From positions 62,001 through 126,000 of the forward strand of contig JAETUM010000003.1 in the NCBI GenBank assembly GCA_021768625.1: a stretch of 64,000 bases of DNA, written 5' to 3'. Shown here piece after piece: positions 48,508 through 57,857 of this stretch; position 1 is the stretch's first letter, and every line of letters begins with the position of its first letter. A program made the position numbers and the translations under genes. Source of the DNA: Candidatus Stoquefichus sp. (GTDB lineage: Bacteria > Bacillota_I > Bacilli_A > Erysipelotrichales > Coprobacillaceae). The notes below the pieces were generated by a model. That model was not told where the DNA came from. It ran no database searches and saw only the letters and a list, made by a program, of their open reading frames with translations.

Positions 48508-50694
48508 TTACTCTTCTTCTGCTCCAGTAAACGCACTCTGCACATTATCTTTGAAAACCTTAAATCGATCTAATCCCTTGGCATACATAAATGCACGGAT
48601 TACCTGCTCAAGGCTCTGATATTCGGTAACCTCAAAGATTACTTCACGGTTAAACTTGAATGCGTCATCCCAGAGATACTTGATTACCTTTTCAGGGAAC
48701 TTTCTGTTCTGTCTCATAGCATCACGGATAACGGCAATCTGTGTCTTTTCTTCTGGTGTAAGAGTACCTTTGCTTTCCTTTTTACGAAGTGCATCGTATT
48801 CTTTTAAATCACCCATCGCATCATTAAACTTAAGGTCACGAAGATGAACGAAGTATGCACCAAGTCTCTTATCTTCTGCAGAAGTCATTCTTGCACTGTT
48901 TCCAACAACAATTCTATTAATCTCAACGCAGAAATTTCTCCATGTTACTGTAGTATCAAGAATTTCTGCATTTGCAAGTGTCGGGTCAACATTTTCAAAA
49001 TCATTTTCGATAAGACGCATATCCCATCTCCGCTGGAATGCTGTATCTAATGTGAAAACATTCTGATCTGATGTATTCATTGTTCCAATGATAGAAAGAT
49101 TTGAAGGAATACGAACCTTATCTGTCTTTCTTTCCTTACCATACATTTCTTCAGCAATATTCATATTTGTGATGCCGTACTCACTTGTTCCAACAGGGAA
49201 ACCATCATCATCTATATCACGGATCTCAACCTTACGGTCAAGCAGCTGGAATACCTCACCGAAAATAGCCGGAGCATTACCACGGTTGATTTCCTCGATA
49301 ATAAGGATATATTCAGTACCTGGATTATTATATGACTCACGAAGAATGTTTGTAAAAGGACCAGGTGTAAACTTATAGCTTACCTGTCCGTCTTCCGCTA
49401 CTGCAGGGAGAATCTGACCAATAAAGTCTGAATACGTGTAGTCAGGATGAAATACAAGTCTTTCTACAACACTTCCTGGCTTGCAATACTCATGCTCAAT
49501 AGTCCAGCTCTTACCAGAACCCGGAACACCGTAAAGAAGAACATTTTCTCCAGAAGACAATCTTATTGCTTCTAAATCAATTTCTTCCTTTTCATTCTGC
49601 TCCCCGGATTCTACACTAGAAATATCCTGCAGCATTTCGTTAAGGAATTTCTCGTACCACTTTAAGCCAGTGCTTAAAAATCTGTTGTTACAAGCTTTAT
49701 TCACTTCTTCGTAATCAGGATGGCTTTGAATGATATTCTTTACTTCAACAAAAACATCCATGTCCACGATTTCAAAAATACTTTCTAAATCTGGATACTC
49801 AGCAATTTCCATCAAAGAGCAAACTTTCTTCAATGCACTACAGTTATTGCTTATCATACTGGCAGTACAAGGAGTTCCGTTTACGGTTACCTGCTTAGCC
49901 ATCCATGCACGAAATTTCTTTTCATTGTCATCTTCATTATTATCATTTTCAAAATCAAACGATGAAGCATCGATAATATCTTTATCAATATTATAAATCT
50001 TTAGATTTCTGAGTCTTGACTGATACTTCTTTAGCACCTCATCTGCAATTACAATATGTTTACCATTACTTGCATTTGCAGACTCGTCTTCAGCTAAAAA
50101 GCCCCATCTAACGAGTATCATAATTGGTTTACAATCTGCATATTTATTCGCTTCATCACCTAGCTGAATTGGGCCCTGGCTACGCAATTTGCGAAGTTCC
50201 TGAAGAGAATCTGTATAATTTGCTCCAAGGTCTTCCAGTTTCCATAACAGCCAAGCAAATTCTCTATAGGTCAAATACCCTAAATCAAGAATTGCTCTTA
50301 TGAATAAAGTAGGCGGTTCGATATCTGTATTGCTATCTGGACATCCATAATTATCTCTACCAAACTTCACCTGTTCCAAAGCTTCCAACAGTACTTCTTG
50401 CACCTTTTCTGTATCGTTTTTTTGCAAAGCTTCATACATTTGCTTTCCCGAAGGTGTAATTCTTCTAAATGACTGAGGATTACGAATATCCTGCCATACA
50501 GTAAATCCAAAATATGATGTGATTTGTGCTTTTTTTGTATATGACGAAGAGTACTGATCATCTCCTATCAAAGCTTTCAATCTTGTTTTATATGAATCAT
50601 TTGGAATCCAATCATTTGCTTCGTAATATATCTTTAGAACAGATTCTATCTCATTTAATAGCGCACTGTTCTTTGGCATAACTATTTTTCCCAT
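48508..50694 (-). CDS. McrB-like GTPase subunit of the LlaJI-type system (R1)
   Basis: This 728-residue protein has an N-terminal ~380-residue DNA-binding/regulatory part and a C-terminal McrB-type AAA+ GTPase. The latter has Walker A LLYGVPGSGKSWT (~residue 390), Walker B YILIIEEINRGN, and the McrB signature IGTMNTSDQ (~540). It would translocate DNA and drive cleavage by the downstream nuclease subunit. It lies 15 bp after the second methylase and 14 bp before R2. GTPase subunit plus PD-(D/E)XK subunit plus two C5 methylases is the LlaJI set. Confidence 0.9.
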   Translation of the reverse strand: MGKIVMPKNSALLNEIESVLKIYYEANDWIPNDSYKTRLKALIGDDQYSSSYTKKAQITSYFGFTVWQDIRNPQSFRRITPSGKQMYEALQKNDTEKVQEVLLEALEQVKFGRDNYGCPDSNTDIEPPTLFIRAILDLGYLTYREFAWLLWKLEDLGANYTDSLQELRKLRSQGPIQLGDEANKYADCKPIMILVRWGFLAEDESANASNGKHIVIADEVLKKYQSRLRNLKIYNIDKDIIDASSFDFENDNNEDDNEKKFRAWMAKQVTVNGTPCTASMISNNCSALKKVCSLMEIAEYPDLESIFEIVDMDVFVEVKNIIQSHPDYEEVNKACNNRFLSTGLKWYEKFLNEMLQDISSVESGEQNEKEEIDLEAIRLSSGENVLLYGVPGSGKSWTIEHEYCKPGSVVERLVFHPDYTYSDFIGQILPAVAEDGQVSYKFTPGPFTNILRESYNNPGTEYILIIEEINRGNAPAIFGEVFQLLDRKVEIRDIDDDGFPVGTSEYGITNMNIAEEMYGKERKTDKVRIPSNLSIIGTMNTSDQNVFTLDTAFQRRWDMRLIENDFENVDPTLANAEILDTTVTWRNFCVEINRIVVGNSARMTSAEDKRLGAYFVHLRDLKFNDAMGDLKEYDALRKKESKGTLTPEEKTQIAVIRDAMRQNRKFPEKVIKYLWDDAFKFNREVIFEVTEYQSLEQVIRAFMYAKGLDRFKVFKDNVQSAFTGAEEE

Positions 50695-50709
50695 AGTAAC
50701 TCTACTCCT

Positions 50710-51855
50710 TTACTTTAGCTGCGCTAATAAAGCCAGCATTATTTCTCTTACTAATTTCGAAGGAATACCTTCTCCAAATACTTTCCTAATAAGCGTATCA
50801 CTTGCCCATTCAGGAATAGGCCAATCGAGGGGCAAGGACATCACTATCAATAATTCATAAATGGACAGCACTCTCGGATCTGAATATAAAGTCTCTCCTG
50901 TATCAGATTGATAAGCATTTCCTGGATGAACGCAGGCTAATGACGAAATCACTCCATTATTTTGTGTAATTGTTCTGCACGGCATATCCCACTTCAATCG
51001 TCTGTAATGATTATGATGTGCCTTAACGGGTGTTCCATCAGCTTTTTGTGGATAATAAACTTCGTTATATATTGCTGATTTACCACTTGGAGTATGCATC
51101 ATCCATTCAACCTGTTTCCATGAATGGGTAGGAGGATAATGCCATTTTGAAACTGCTAGCCCTGCCGCCTTTTTCTTTTCAAAATCAGGGAATTTCTCCA
51201 AAGTTTTCTTAATTCCATCTCTCAGATACGGATCTAAGGATGGCAAACCTCCTATAGCTTCTCTAAGTGTTATTTCCCTTTGCTTTTCAGGAAATTCCCA
51301 AGTTACTCCCTGAATATCTTTTCTAACCAATAGAAATATATTACGTTCTCTTAGTTGTGGCACACCATAATCCTTTGCCATTACCAAAGTTTCTTTATTA
51401 AATTTATAGTTTTCTCCAAGTTCTCTTTTTATGTACTCTGGAATTAAAACAATTTCATTTTCACATTTTATCTTTGTGGTTAATTGTTTTGGTACATTTT
51501 CCATAAACACAAATTTAGGTTTAATTCTTTTAATCACATCAATAGCGTAAGATATCAATTGATTTCTCGGATCCAATTCCAAACGAAGACCTGCCTCACT
51601 CATACCTTGACACGGTGGTGTCGCTATTACAAAATCAACATTTTTTTGTATCGCTTCATTCACAATACCTTCTCTGACCTCATCATCTGTTATGTCTCCA
51701 CAAACCATATGTGTACCTTTGTAAACATCTTGATAAAAATGCGCTCTATCTTTATCGATTTCATTAGCGAGTATGATGTCTACACCAATATCTTTCATAT
51801 ATGCCTCTGCTATTCCTACATTTGCAAACAAAGACAAGCCTCTCAAATTCGACAT
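50710..51855 (-). CDS. C5-cytosine methyltransferase M2 of the LlaJI-type system
   Basis: This 381-residue enzyme starts MSNLRGLSLFANVGIAEAYM (motif I) and has ATPPCQGMSEAG (motif IV, catalytic Cys), FVFMENVP (VI) and RERNIFLLV (VIII). It probably methylates one strand of an asymmetric site; LlaJI-type enzymes recognise GACGC. The paralogous M1 lies 11 bp upstream. The start follows AGGAG. It should protect the host and prophage from the R1/R2 nuclease. Confidence 0.92.
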   Translation of the reverse strand: MSNLRGLSLFANVGIAEAYMKDIGVDIILANEIDKDRAHFYQDVYKGTHMVCGDITDDEVREGIVNEAIQKNVDFVIATPPCQGMSEAGLRLELDPRNQLISYAIDVIKRIKPKFVFMENVPKQLTTKIKCENEIVLIPEYIKRELGENYKFNKETLVMAKDYGVPQLRERNIFLLVRKDIQGVTWEFPEKQREITLREAIGGLPSLDPYLRDGIKKTLEKFPDFEKKKAAGLAVSKWHYPPTHSWKQVEWMMHTPSGKSAIYNEVYYPQKADGTPVKAHHNHYRRLKWDMPCRTITQNNGVISSLACVHPGNAYQSDTGETLYSDPRVLSIYELLIVMSLPLDWPIPEWASDTLIRKVFGEGIPSKLVREIMLALLAQLK

Positions 51856-51866
51856 TTTTAATGCTC

Positions 51867-53264
51867 CTATTTCAAGTTTTCAAAAACTTTTTTAACAAAT
51901 AATGGCGGAATTCCCTCGCCGATTATTCTTCTTAAAAAAGCCTCTGATGTATCATCCGGTACAGGCCAGTTGTCTGGAATGCTCATAATTTTCATAAGCT
52001 CATACAAAGTCAAAGCCCTTGCATCCGAATAAATATCATCACCATTTTCATCAACATATTCCTTAACTCCAGGATGCACATTATTTTGTGATGAAATTTT
52101 CCGATTATCCATTGTAACTGTATAAGCGGGAGTATCCCAATTTTGACGCTTATAAGTATTCCTAAATCCTTTGACAGGCTTTCCATCAGCTTTTATTGGA
52201 TAATAAACCTCATTATCAAAAGCAGTTTGCCCGGTCGGTGTATGTTGCATCACAATGACTTGACGTTTAATGTGATGCGGTGGAATGTGCCATTTTGAGA
52301 TTTTTTCAGCCTGTTTTGCTCGTTCATAATAGTGAGGAACAATCTCAAGCAACTCTTTTTCGTCAACATCGGTAATAAACGGATCCAATTTTGGTAAATT
52401 ACCAATTGCATCTCTCATAGTAATCACAACATCATCTTTCAAGGGAACTAGCCATTCTAATTCTTGGTCTTTTCTTGTCATCAAAACGATAGCTCGCTCT
52501 CTAGTTTGTGGTACTGAATAGTCTTTAGTGTCGATTACTGCCTTGTGTATAATATAGTCTTTACCAAGTTCTTCATTTAAAAGGTCAGGAATTAAGATTT
52601 TTCTATCTCCAGCCCATATTTCAGTATTAAAGAAGGCTGGAACATTTTCGATCATTACATACTTAGGTCTAACTTCCTTGACAGCCTCAATAACCTGACA
52701 CACTAATCTATTTCTTACATCATCCGCCAATTGTTGACCAACGGTACTCATACCTTGGCAAGGTGGTGTAGCCATTATAATATTGACGCCTGCATCAATA
52801 GATTCTTTTACAATTTTTTCAAATATTTTCTTATTTGTAATATCTCCACATATCATATGCGTATCTGGGTAAATCTTTGAATAGAGAATTGCTCTTCTCT
52901 CAATTAATTCGTTAGCCACAACAACATCAAACCCTATTTCTTTCAAATAGGCTTCAGCAACCCCAATATTGGAAAACAAGGATAATACCTTCATATTGTT
53001 TTTCCTTTCGCTACGAACTTGTATTTCTTGTGCATTAGCAAACTCGAAATATAGCTTTACTGCTTTTTTTATCTGCGAGCGAACTGTTGTTGACAAAGCT
53101 TGATATTCATCAACTTGTTCCAGCTGGTATTGATACATAGTGTCATTAAACCAAGTCAACATACCATCTGCCCTTCTAAATCTTGAAACAGTGTTGCTAA
53201 TCACTTTGTTTGAATAGTTTTTATTCTCAGTAAGCCATAGCTTAAAATTGCTTAAATCATTCAT
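51867..53264 (-). CDS. C5-cytosine methyltransferase M1 of the LlaJI-type system
   Basis: The start MNDLSNFKLWLTENKNYSN (53264) follows GGAGGAG. The 465-residue protein has an extra N-terminal domain of ~90 residues (TVSRFRRADGM, SQIKKAVKLYFEFANAQE) ahead of the C5 methylase core, which has LSLFSNIGVAEAYL (I), ATPPCQGMST (IV) and MIENVPAF (VI). The extension is helical and may bind DNA, fitting the M1-type role of regulating its own operon. First gene of the operon, with GACGC in its promoter. Confidence 0.92.
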   Translation of the reverse strand: MNDLSNFKLWLTENKNYSNKVISNTVSRFRRADGMLTWFNDTMYQYQLEQVDEYQALSTTVRSQIKKAVKLYFEFANAQEIQVRSERKNNMKVLSLFSNIGVAEAYLKEIGFDVVVANELIERRAILYSKIYPDTHMICGDITNKKIFEKIVKESIDAGVNIIMATPPCQGMSTVGQQLADDVRNRLVCQVIEAVKEVRPKYVMIENVPAFFNTEIWAGDRKILIPDLLNEELGKDYIIHKAVIDTKDYSVPQTRERAIVLMTRKDQELEWLVPLKDDVVITMRDAIGNLPKLDPFITDVDEKELLEIVPHYYERAKQAEKISKWHIPPHHIKRQVIVMQHTPTGQTAFDNEVYYPIKADGKPVKGFRNTYKRQNWDTPAYTVTMDNRKISSQNNVHPGVKEYVDENGDDIYSDARALTLYELMKIMSIPDNWPVPDDTSEAFLRRIIGEGIPPLFVKKVFENLK

Positions 53265-53303
53265 AGAATCTCCTCCGCAAATACACAAAGATTGTTCTAT
53301 TGT

Positions 53304-53332
53304 ATTATATCATATCCCTTTTGTGGCGTCAA
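53304..53332 (-). promoter_or_regulatory. Promoter of the LlaJI-type operon
   Basis: On the minus strand TTGACG (53327-53332) and TATAAT (53304-53309) are 17 bp apart. The -35 box overlaps the right arm of the GACGC inverted repeat, so methylation or methylase binding there could control transcription. Confidence 0.85.
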
Positions 53333-53345
53333 GTATTTGACGCCA
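53324..53345. promoter_or_regulatory. GACGC-containing inverted repeat (methylation-sensing operator candidate)
   Basis: TGGCGTCAA and TTGACGCCA are perfect 9-bp arms around GTAT. Each arm carries a GACGC site (53326-53330 as GCGTC; 53339-53343), the LlaJI recognition sequence. One arm overlaps the -35 box. Confidence 0.8.
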
Positions 53346-53847
53346 TTTTTCGAATTGTATTAACGCCAATTTTAGGTTTGAAACTATATTTAATTTTATC
53401 AGTTATCACCAACTCTACCTACACAACCTATATTATTTCAATCCTGTCAACTTAACCATGAGGTTTACCGACCATGGATATGTTATGGCATAAAACAAAA
53501 AAATCCGAGAGCCGGGGTTTAAACCCCTACTCTCGAACCCAATTTATTCAAAATTTCCCCGTATATTACATTATTGGTATTACTTCGCCATTAACACGAC
53601 ATCCTCCACATACATCGCTGCACGGCTCAATATTTTATATGCTTAAATGAATTATTAGATATTTATCCTGAATACATTTCAAATCTCATAACTTCAATAT
53701 TTTAATCTGCTCAACCTTAAATCAACACTTCTGTCTATCCAACCATAAAATCACCTTGATTTTTCGGGCATTTACGAAACTTATTTTGTCTTGGAATTGC
53801 AATGCTGAAAATTGAAAAAAACCTTATTTTAAGCTATTTTTATACCC
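53346..53847. other. Prophage-chromosome junction region, no gene seen
   Basis: About 500 bp of AT-rich DNA without a convincing ORF. It holds a strong leftward terminator (53506-53535) and a possible stand-alone RNA in front of it. The right attachment site should lie here, but no clear core repeat with the left end is visible apart from an 11-bp match (see findings). Confidence 0.5.
53506..53535 (-). terminator. Strong intrinsic terminator in the junction region
   Basis: The minus strand folds CGAGAG..GGGG/CCCC..CTCTCG around a TTTAAA centre and is followed by seven T residues. It is over 300 bp past the rlmD-type gene, so it may terminate that transcript or an RNA gene in between. Confidence 0.85.
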
Positions 53848-54981
53848 TTACTTCTGTACCTTAGTCAACAATACTACCGTCTCCACATGTTGTGTATGTG
53901 GAAACATATCATATAAATAAACCTCTTTAAAAGAATAGCCAATCTTTCTAAACTCTTTTAAATCTCTCACTTGAGTATGAGGATCACAAGAAACATAAAC
54001 GACATGTTTAGGATTTAATATACGAATAGCCTGTATAAATTCTTGAGTACTTCCTGCTCTTGGTGGATCCATAATAACACAATCATATTTCATGTCCAAT
54101 GATGCTTGTTTTTTCATAAATTCAGTTGCATCCTGATTATAAAAACGAATATTTTGAATATGATTCATTTTAGCATTATTAATCGCATCTTTATAGGCTT
54201 GTGAATTGAGTTCTACTCCTACTACACTTTTCACATATGATGCAAGAATCATACCAATTGTTCCTATTCCACAATATGTATCCAATACAATATCATTTTC
54301 TTTAGCATCTAAAAGTTGAATTACTTTTTGATATAACTTTGTACATTGTTGATGGTTGATTTGATAAAAAGATTGAGCAGATATTTTAAATGTTAAACCA
54401 CATAACTCATCAACAATAAATCCTTTTCCATACAAAACCTTTTCCTGTTGTGATAAAACAATACTTGTTTGTCTTTTATTAATGTTTAGCACAATTGATT
54501 TTACACTAGGACAAGCTTTGATTAATTCTTGACAAAAATGTTTAGATCCTTTAAAAAGAGAATCATTAACAACTAAAACAACAAGGGTTTGGTTTGTTTG
54601 AATAGCTCTACGAATAAGAACATGACGTAAAAAACCCTTTCTTTTTTTATTATCATAAATAGATATTCTATATTTTCTAAATAAATATTGCAATTGATCT
54701 AATACATGATGAGTTTCCTCATCATGTAATAAACATGTCTTTATAGGAACAATTTTATGACTTTCTTCTTCGTATAATCCATATTCATATTTCTGATTAA
54801 AGGCAACAATGACTTTATTTCGATATGCATATGGATTTTGCATTCCATTGATAGAATGGACTTGTACATGAAAATCCTTATATAATTTTTGATAATAATC
54901 ATATTTTTTTTGAAGTTGTTTTTGATAGTCAATATCTATATATTGACAACTTCCACATTGATGACTCACTTTACATTTCAT
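53848..54981 (-). CDS. TrmA/RlmC/RlmD-family RNA (uracil-5-)-methyltransferase
   Basis: This 377-residue enzyme has the N-terminal Fe-S cysteines (CGSCQY and upstream Cys), SAM motifs DTYCGIGTIGMI and VGVELN, DPPRAGST, and the catalytic YVSCDPHTQ cysteine. It methylates U in 23S rRNA or tRNA; the exact target cannot be set from sequence. The AT-rich codon use and start after AAGGAG mark it as the first clear chromosomal gene right of the prophage. A TRAM domain is not evident. Confidence 0.9.
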   Translation of the reverse strand: MKCKVSHQCGSCQYIDIDYQKQLQKKYDYYQKLYKDFHVQVHSINGMQNPYAYRNKVIVAFNQKYEYGLYEEESHKIVPIKTCLLHDEETHHVLDQLQYLFRKYRISIYDNKKRKGFLRHVLIRRAIQTNQTLVVLVVNDSLFKGSKHFCQELIKACPSVKSIVLNINKRQTSIVLSQQEKVLYGKGFIVDELCGLTFKISAQSFYQINHQQCTKLYQKVIQLLDAKENDIVLDTYCGIGTIGMILASYVKSVVGVELNSQAYKDAINNAKMNHIQNIRFYNQDATEFMKKQASLDMKYDCVIMDPPRAGSTQEFIQAIRILNPKHVVYVSCDPHTQVRDLKEFRKIGYSFKEVYLYDMFPHTQHVETVVLLTKVQK

Positions 54982-55020
54982 AAAATGCTCCTTTCTATAT
55001 AAAGAAAAGTTTATGAAACT

Positions 55021-56454
55021 TTATAAAGTTTCAATAAACTTAACAAGTAATTCAAAGGTATTCTCAAAAGATTGAATATCTAATCTTTCATCAGGAGTAT
55101 GAATATCTGCCATATTTGGACCTATTGTCACTATATCTAGTTCTGGAATCTTTCCCTTTAATACACCAGTTTCTAAACCTCCATGAGTTGCTACTTCTTC
55201 TAACTCTTGATGTGCATATTCTTCATAAAACTCTTTCAATTGTTTTCTTAAAAGAGAATGTGGGTCGTAGTCCCATCCTGGATAATCACCAGATTTTTCT
55301 GTATATCCATTAAATAATGATGCAACTGCATCTAATTGCATAGCAATTTCATCTCTTGCACTTTTTATTGGTGAACGAATTGAATAATCAATTGTTATAG
55401 AATCATCATAAGTACGTACAACTCCCATATTTAATGAAAGTGTTGTAAGTCCAGGAATAACTTGAGATTGTTCTATCATCCCATTAATTGCTAGATACAT
55501 AATAGATATAACTGCCTCACTATCTTTAGCGTTTATACAAAAATCGCATTCTGTTTCATATACAGAAATATCAACATTTGGGTCACTTATTTCAAGTTCA
55601 TTTTTTATATCTTGATAACAAGAATATATAATAGTTTCTATTTCAGCTTTACTATTTTGGCTAGCAAATACTACAGAACATTCTCTAGGAATAGCATTAT
55701 TCTTTAATCCACCTATTATTTCAATCAAACGAATATCAATACTTTTTTTTAACATATGATAAAGAACTCTTGCAGCTAATTTGTTTGCATTTCCTCTTGC
55801 CTTATGGATACAATCTCCCGAATGACCACCTAATAATCCTTTAACTTCTAAAATATAAACTGGTGAACTATTTTCTTGTTTATGGATAGGTTTTGTCATC
55901 ATGACATCAACTCCACCAGATGATGATGTACATGTAACACCTTCTTTTTCACTATCTAACCCAATCATTCTTTTTGCTTTTAAATAACTTTCATCTATTC
56001 CAAAAGCACCAAATAATCCCACTTCTTCTTGAACTGTAAAAACACATTCTAATGGTGGATGCTTTATATTTTCTTGAGTTAAAATAGCTAACATATAACT
56101 AACACCATACCCATCATCAGCGCCTAATGTTGTTCCACGAGCATGTAAAAATCCATCTTCTATATATAGATCTAAAGGATCATTATCAAAATCATGTTCA
56201 CTATCATTATTCTTCTCGTTAACCATATCCATATGTGCTTCTAACATTAATGGTTCGTGATCCTCATACCCTTTTGTTGCTTCTTTAAAAACAATAACAT
56301 TATTCATTTCATCTCTTTGATACTCCAAATGATACTGCTTAGCAATACTTACCACATAATCTGCTATTCCTTCCTCATTATATGATCCTCTTGGTATCTT
56401 AGAAATTTCTTCAAAATAATAATTAATTAAAATATTTGTATCTAAAATTGCCAT
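55021..56454 (-). CDS. pepD: Aminoacyl-histidine dipeptidase / cytosolic non-specific dipeptidase
   Basis: The start MAILDTNILINYYFEEISK (56454) follows AAGGAG. The 477-residue M20-family zinc peptidase has the metal-binding LEAHMDMVNEKN, GTTLGADDGYGV and VQEEVGLFGAFG motifs and a C-terminal THGGLETGVLKG. It cleaves dipeptides such as Xaa-His and aids amino-acid recovery in the cytoplasm. Length is normal for PepD. It forms a leftward cluster with the MATE and pseudouridine synthase genes. Confidence 0.92.
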   Translation of the reverse strand: MAILDTNILINYYFEEISKIPRGSYNEEGIADYVVSIAKQYHLEYQRDEMNNVIVFKEATKGYEDHEPLMLEAHMDMVNEKNNDSEHDFDNDPLDLYIEDGFLHARGTTLGADDGYGVSYMLAILTQENIKHPPLECVFTVQEEVGLFGAFGIDESYLKAKRMIGLDSEKEGVTCTSSSGGVDVMMTKPIHKQENSSPVYILEVKGLLGGHSGDCIHKARGNANKLAARVLYHMLKKSIDIRLIEIIGGLKNNAIPRECSVVFASQNSKAEIETIIYSCYQDIKNELEISDPNVDISVYETECDFCINAKDSEAVISIMYLAINGMIEQSQVIPGLTTLSLNMGVVRTYDDSITIDYSIRSPIKSARDEIAMQLDAVASLFNGYTEKSGDYPGWDYDPHSLLRKQLKEFYEEYAHQELEEVATHGGLETGVLKGKIPELDIVTIGPNMADIHTPDERLDIQSFENTFELLVKFIETL

Positions 56455-56504
56455 AAATACACTCTCCTTATAAGAATTTATTGTCTTACTCATTATAACA
56501 ATTT

Positions 56505-57833
56505 TTATACCAGCTGTCTATTCATCCACTTACCACTAAAATATCTCCATACAAAAAGTATTGTACGTACAATCCAATCAATAAACATTGCAATCCAAAC
56601 CCCTAATAATCCTAATCCCATTATTTCAGCAATCACATAACTTAAAAGCAATCTAAAAGTTAACATTGAAGTTGCTGAAACAATCATTGTATATTTTGCA
56701 TCATTAGCAGCTCTTAATGCATTTGGAAAAGTAAATGCTGCTGGCCAAAAAAGAGCTGCTACTATACCATGGAAAAAGATACATTGATATGCCAAGTCAA
56801 TTGTTTCTTTTGATAAAGAATAAAAAGTAAGTATTGTTGGTGTAGCAAACAAAAGAATAACAATTAAAACAAACATTGATAAATAAGTGATTTTCATAAT
56901 TTTCTTTATATAATATTTTGCTTGTTTATAATCATTCGCTCCCACACATTGTCCAACAACCGTAACCATTGCCAATCCTAAAGCTGTACCTGGAATAATT
57001 TGCATTTGTGATAAATTGCTTGACACCGCATTAGCTGCAATAGAATATGTCCCAAATGTAGCTACCAATCCTTGTACCAATATTTTTCCCAATTGAAACA
57101 TACCATTCTCTAACCCTGAAGGAATACCTATTGTTAATATTTTTTTAATATAATTAAAATCAAATTTCCAATGATGATAATCTTCAATATATAATTCACT
57201 ATTTTTTCTTCTTAACATTACCAAAATAACAATACAAGCAATAGCTCTAGCAATTAAGGTTGCTAAAACTGCACCAAAAACACCCCAATGAAATGCAAAG
57301 ATAAAAATAGCATTTAAAACAATATTAATAACATTCATAATAGCACTATTAATCATAGAAATTTTGGAATTTCCAACTGCCCTAAAAAGTGCTGCTCCGC
57401 TATTATACAATGCTATAAATGGATATGATATTGCTGAATAGAAAAAGTATGTCTCAGCATTACTCATAACCTCTTTTTCAACTGTACCAAAAATCATATG
57501 CAACAAACTTGTATTAAACATAATCACAAGTAACATAAGAGCAACTGATAATAAAGCTGTAATAAGTAATAATTGTTTTGCAGAATATCTTGCTTTATCA
57601 AATGAACCTTGTCCTATAAATTGAGCCGCAACAACTGCTCCACCAGTTCCAAGAGCCGCAAAAACATTAATCAATAAAATATTAATTGTATCAACTAATG
57701 ATACTGCAGAAACGGCCATTTCGCCAACTGTTGATACCATTAAAGTATCAGCAAACCCCACTGTTATAGCAAGTAATTGTTCTATTATTAATGGTATAAT
57801 TAATTTTTTTAGATCTTTATTTGAAAATAACAC
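56505..57833 (-). CDS. MATE-family multidrug exporter
   Basis: This is a 442-residue membrane protein with 12 predicted helices in two pseudo-repeats (FADTLMVSTVGEMAVSAVSL, SNLSQMQIIPGTALGLAM). It starts with a GTG at 57833 after GAAGG. It would export cationic drugs or metabolites by Na+ or H+ antiport. The substrate is not predictable. It lies between pepD and the pseudouridine synthase. Confidence 0.9.
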   Translation of the reverse strand: MLFSNKDLKKLIIPLIIEQLLAITVGFADTLMVSTVGEMAVSAVSLVDTINILLINVFAALGTGGAVVAAQFIGQGSFDKARYSAKQLLLITALLSVALMLLVIMFNTSLLHMIFGTVEKEVMSNAETYFFYSAISYPFIALYNSGAALFRAVGNSKISMINSAIMNVINIVLNAIFIFAFHWGVFGAVLATLIARAIACIVILVMLRRKNSELYIEDYHHWKFDFNYIKKILTIGIPSGLENGMFQLGKILVQGLVATFGTYSIAANAVSSNLSQMQIIPGTALGLAMVTVVGQCVGANDYKQAKYYIKKIMKITYLSMFVLIVILLFATPTILTFYSLSKETIDLAYQCIFFHGIVAALFWPAAFTFPNALRAANDAKYTMIVSATSMLTFRLLLSYVIAEIMGLGLLGVWIAMFIDWIVRTILFVWRYFSGKWMNRQLV

Positions 57834-57857
57834 GATAATACCTTCTTTCCAAAAGCA

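Larger units (their letters stand above)
6318..53345. mobile_element. Siphovirus-type prophage with serine integrases and HK97-type head (approximate limits)
   Basis: The element runs from the recombinase trio on the left to the LlaJI-type restriction-modification operon on the right. It contains integration, replication, packaging, head, tail and lysis modules with no obvious broken gene. The left limit is set by the repeat after the recombinases, the right limit by the drop to AT-rich DNA after 53.3 kb. Neither attachment site is proven. It could be larger if the genes left of 6.3 kb belong to the same or a stacked element. Confidence 0.75.

Noticed and set aside
53346-53847. tRNA gene as the prophage integration site
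   Set aside because: I found no cloverleaf or T-loop-like sequence, and serine integrases usually do not use tRNA genes.
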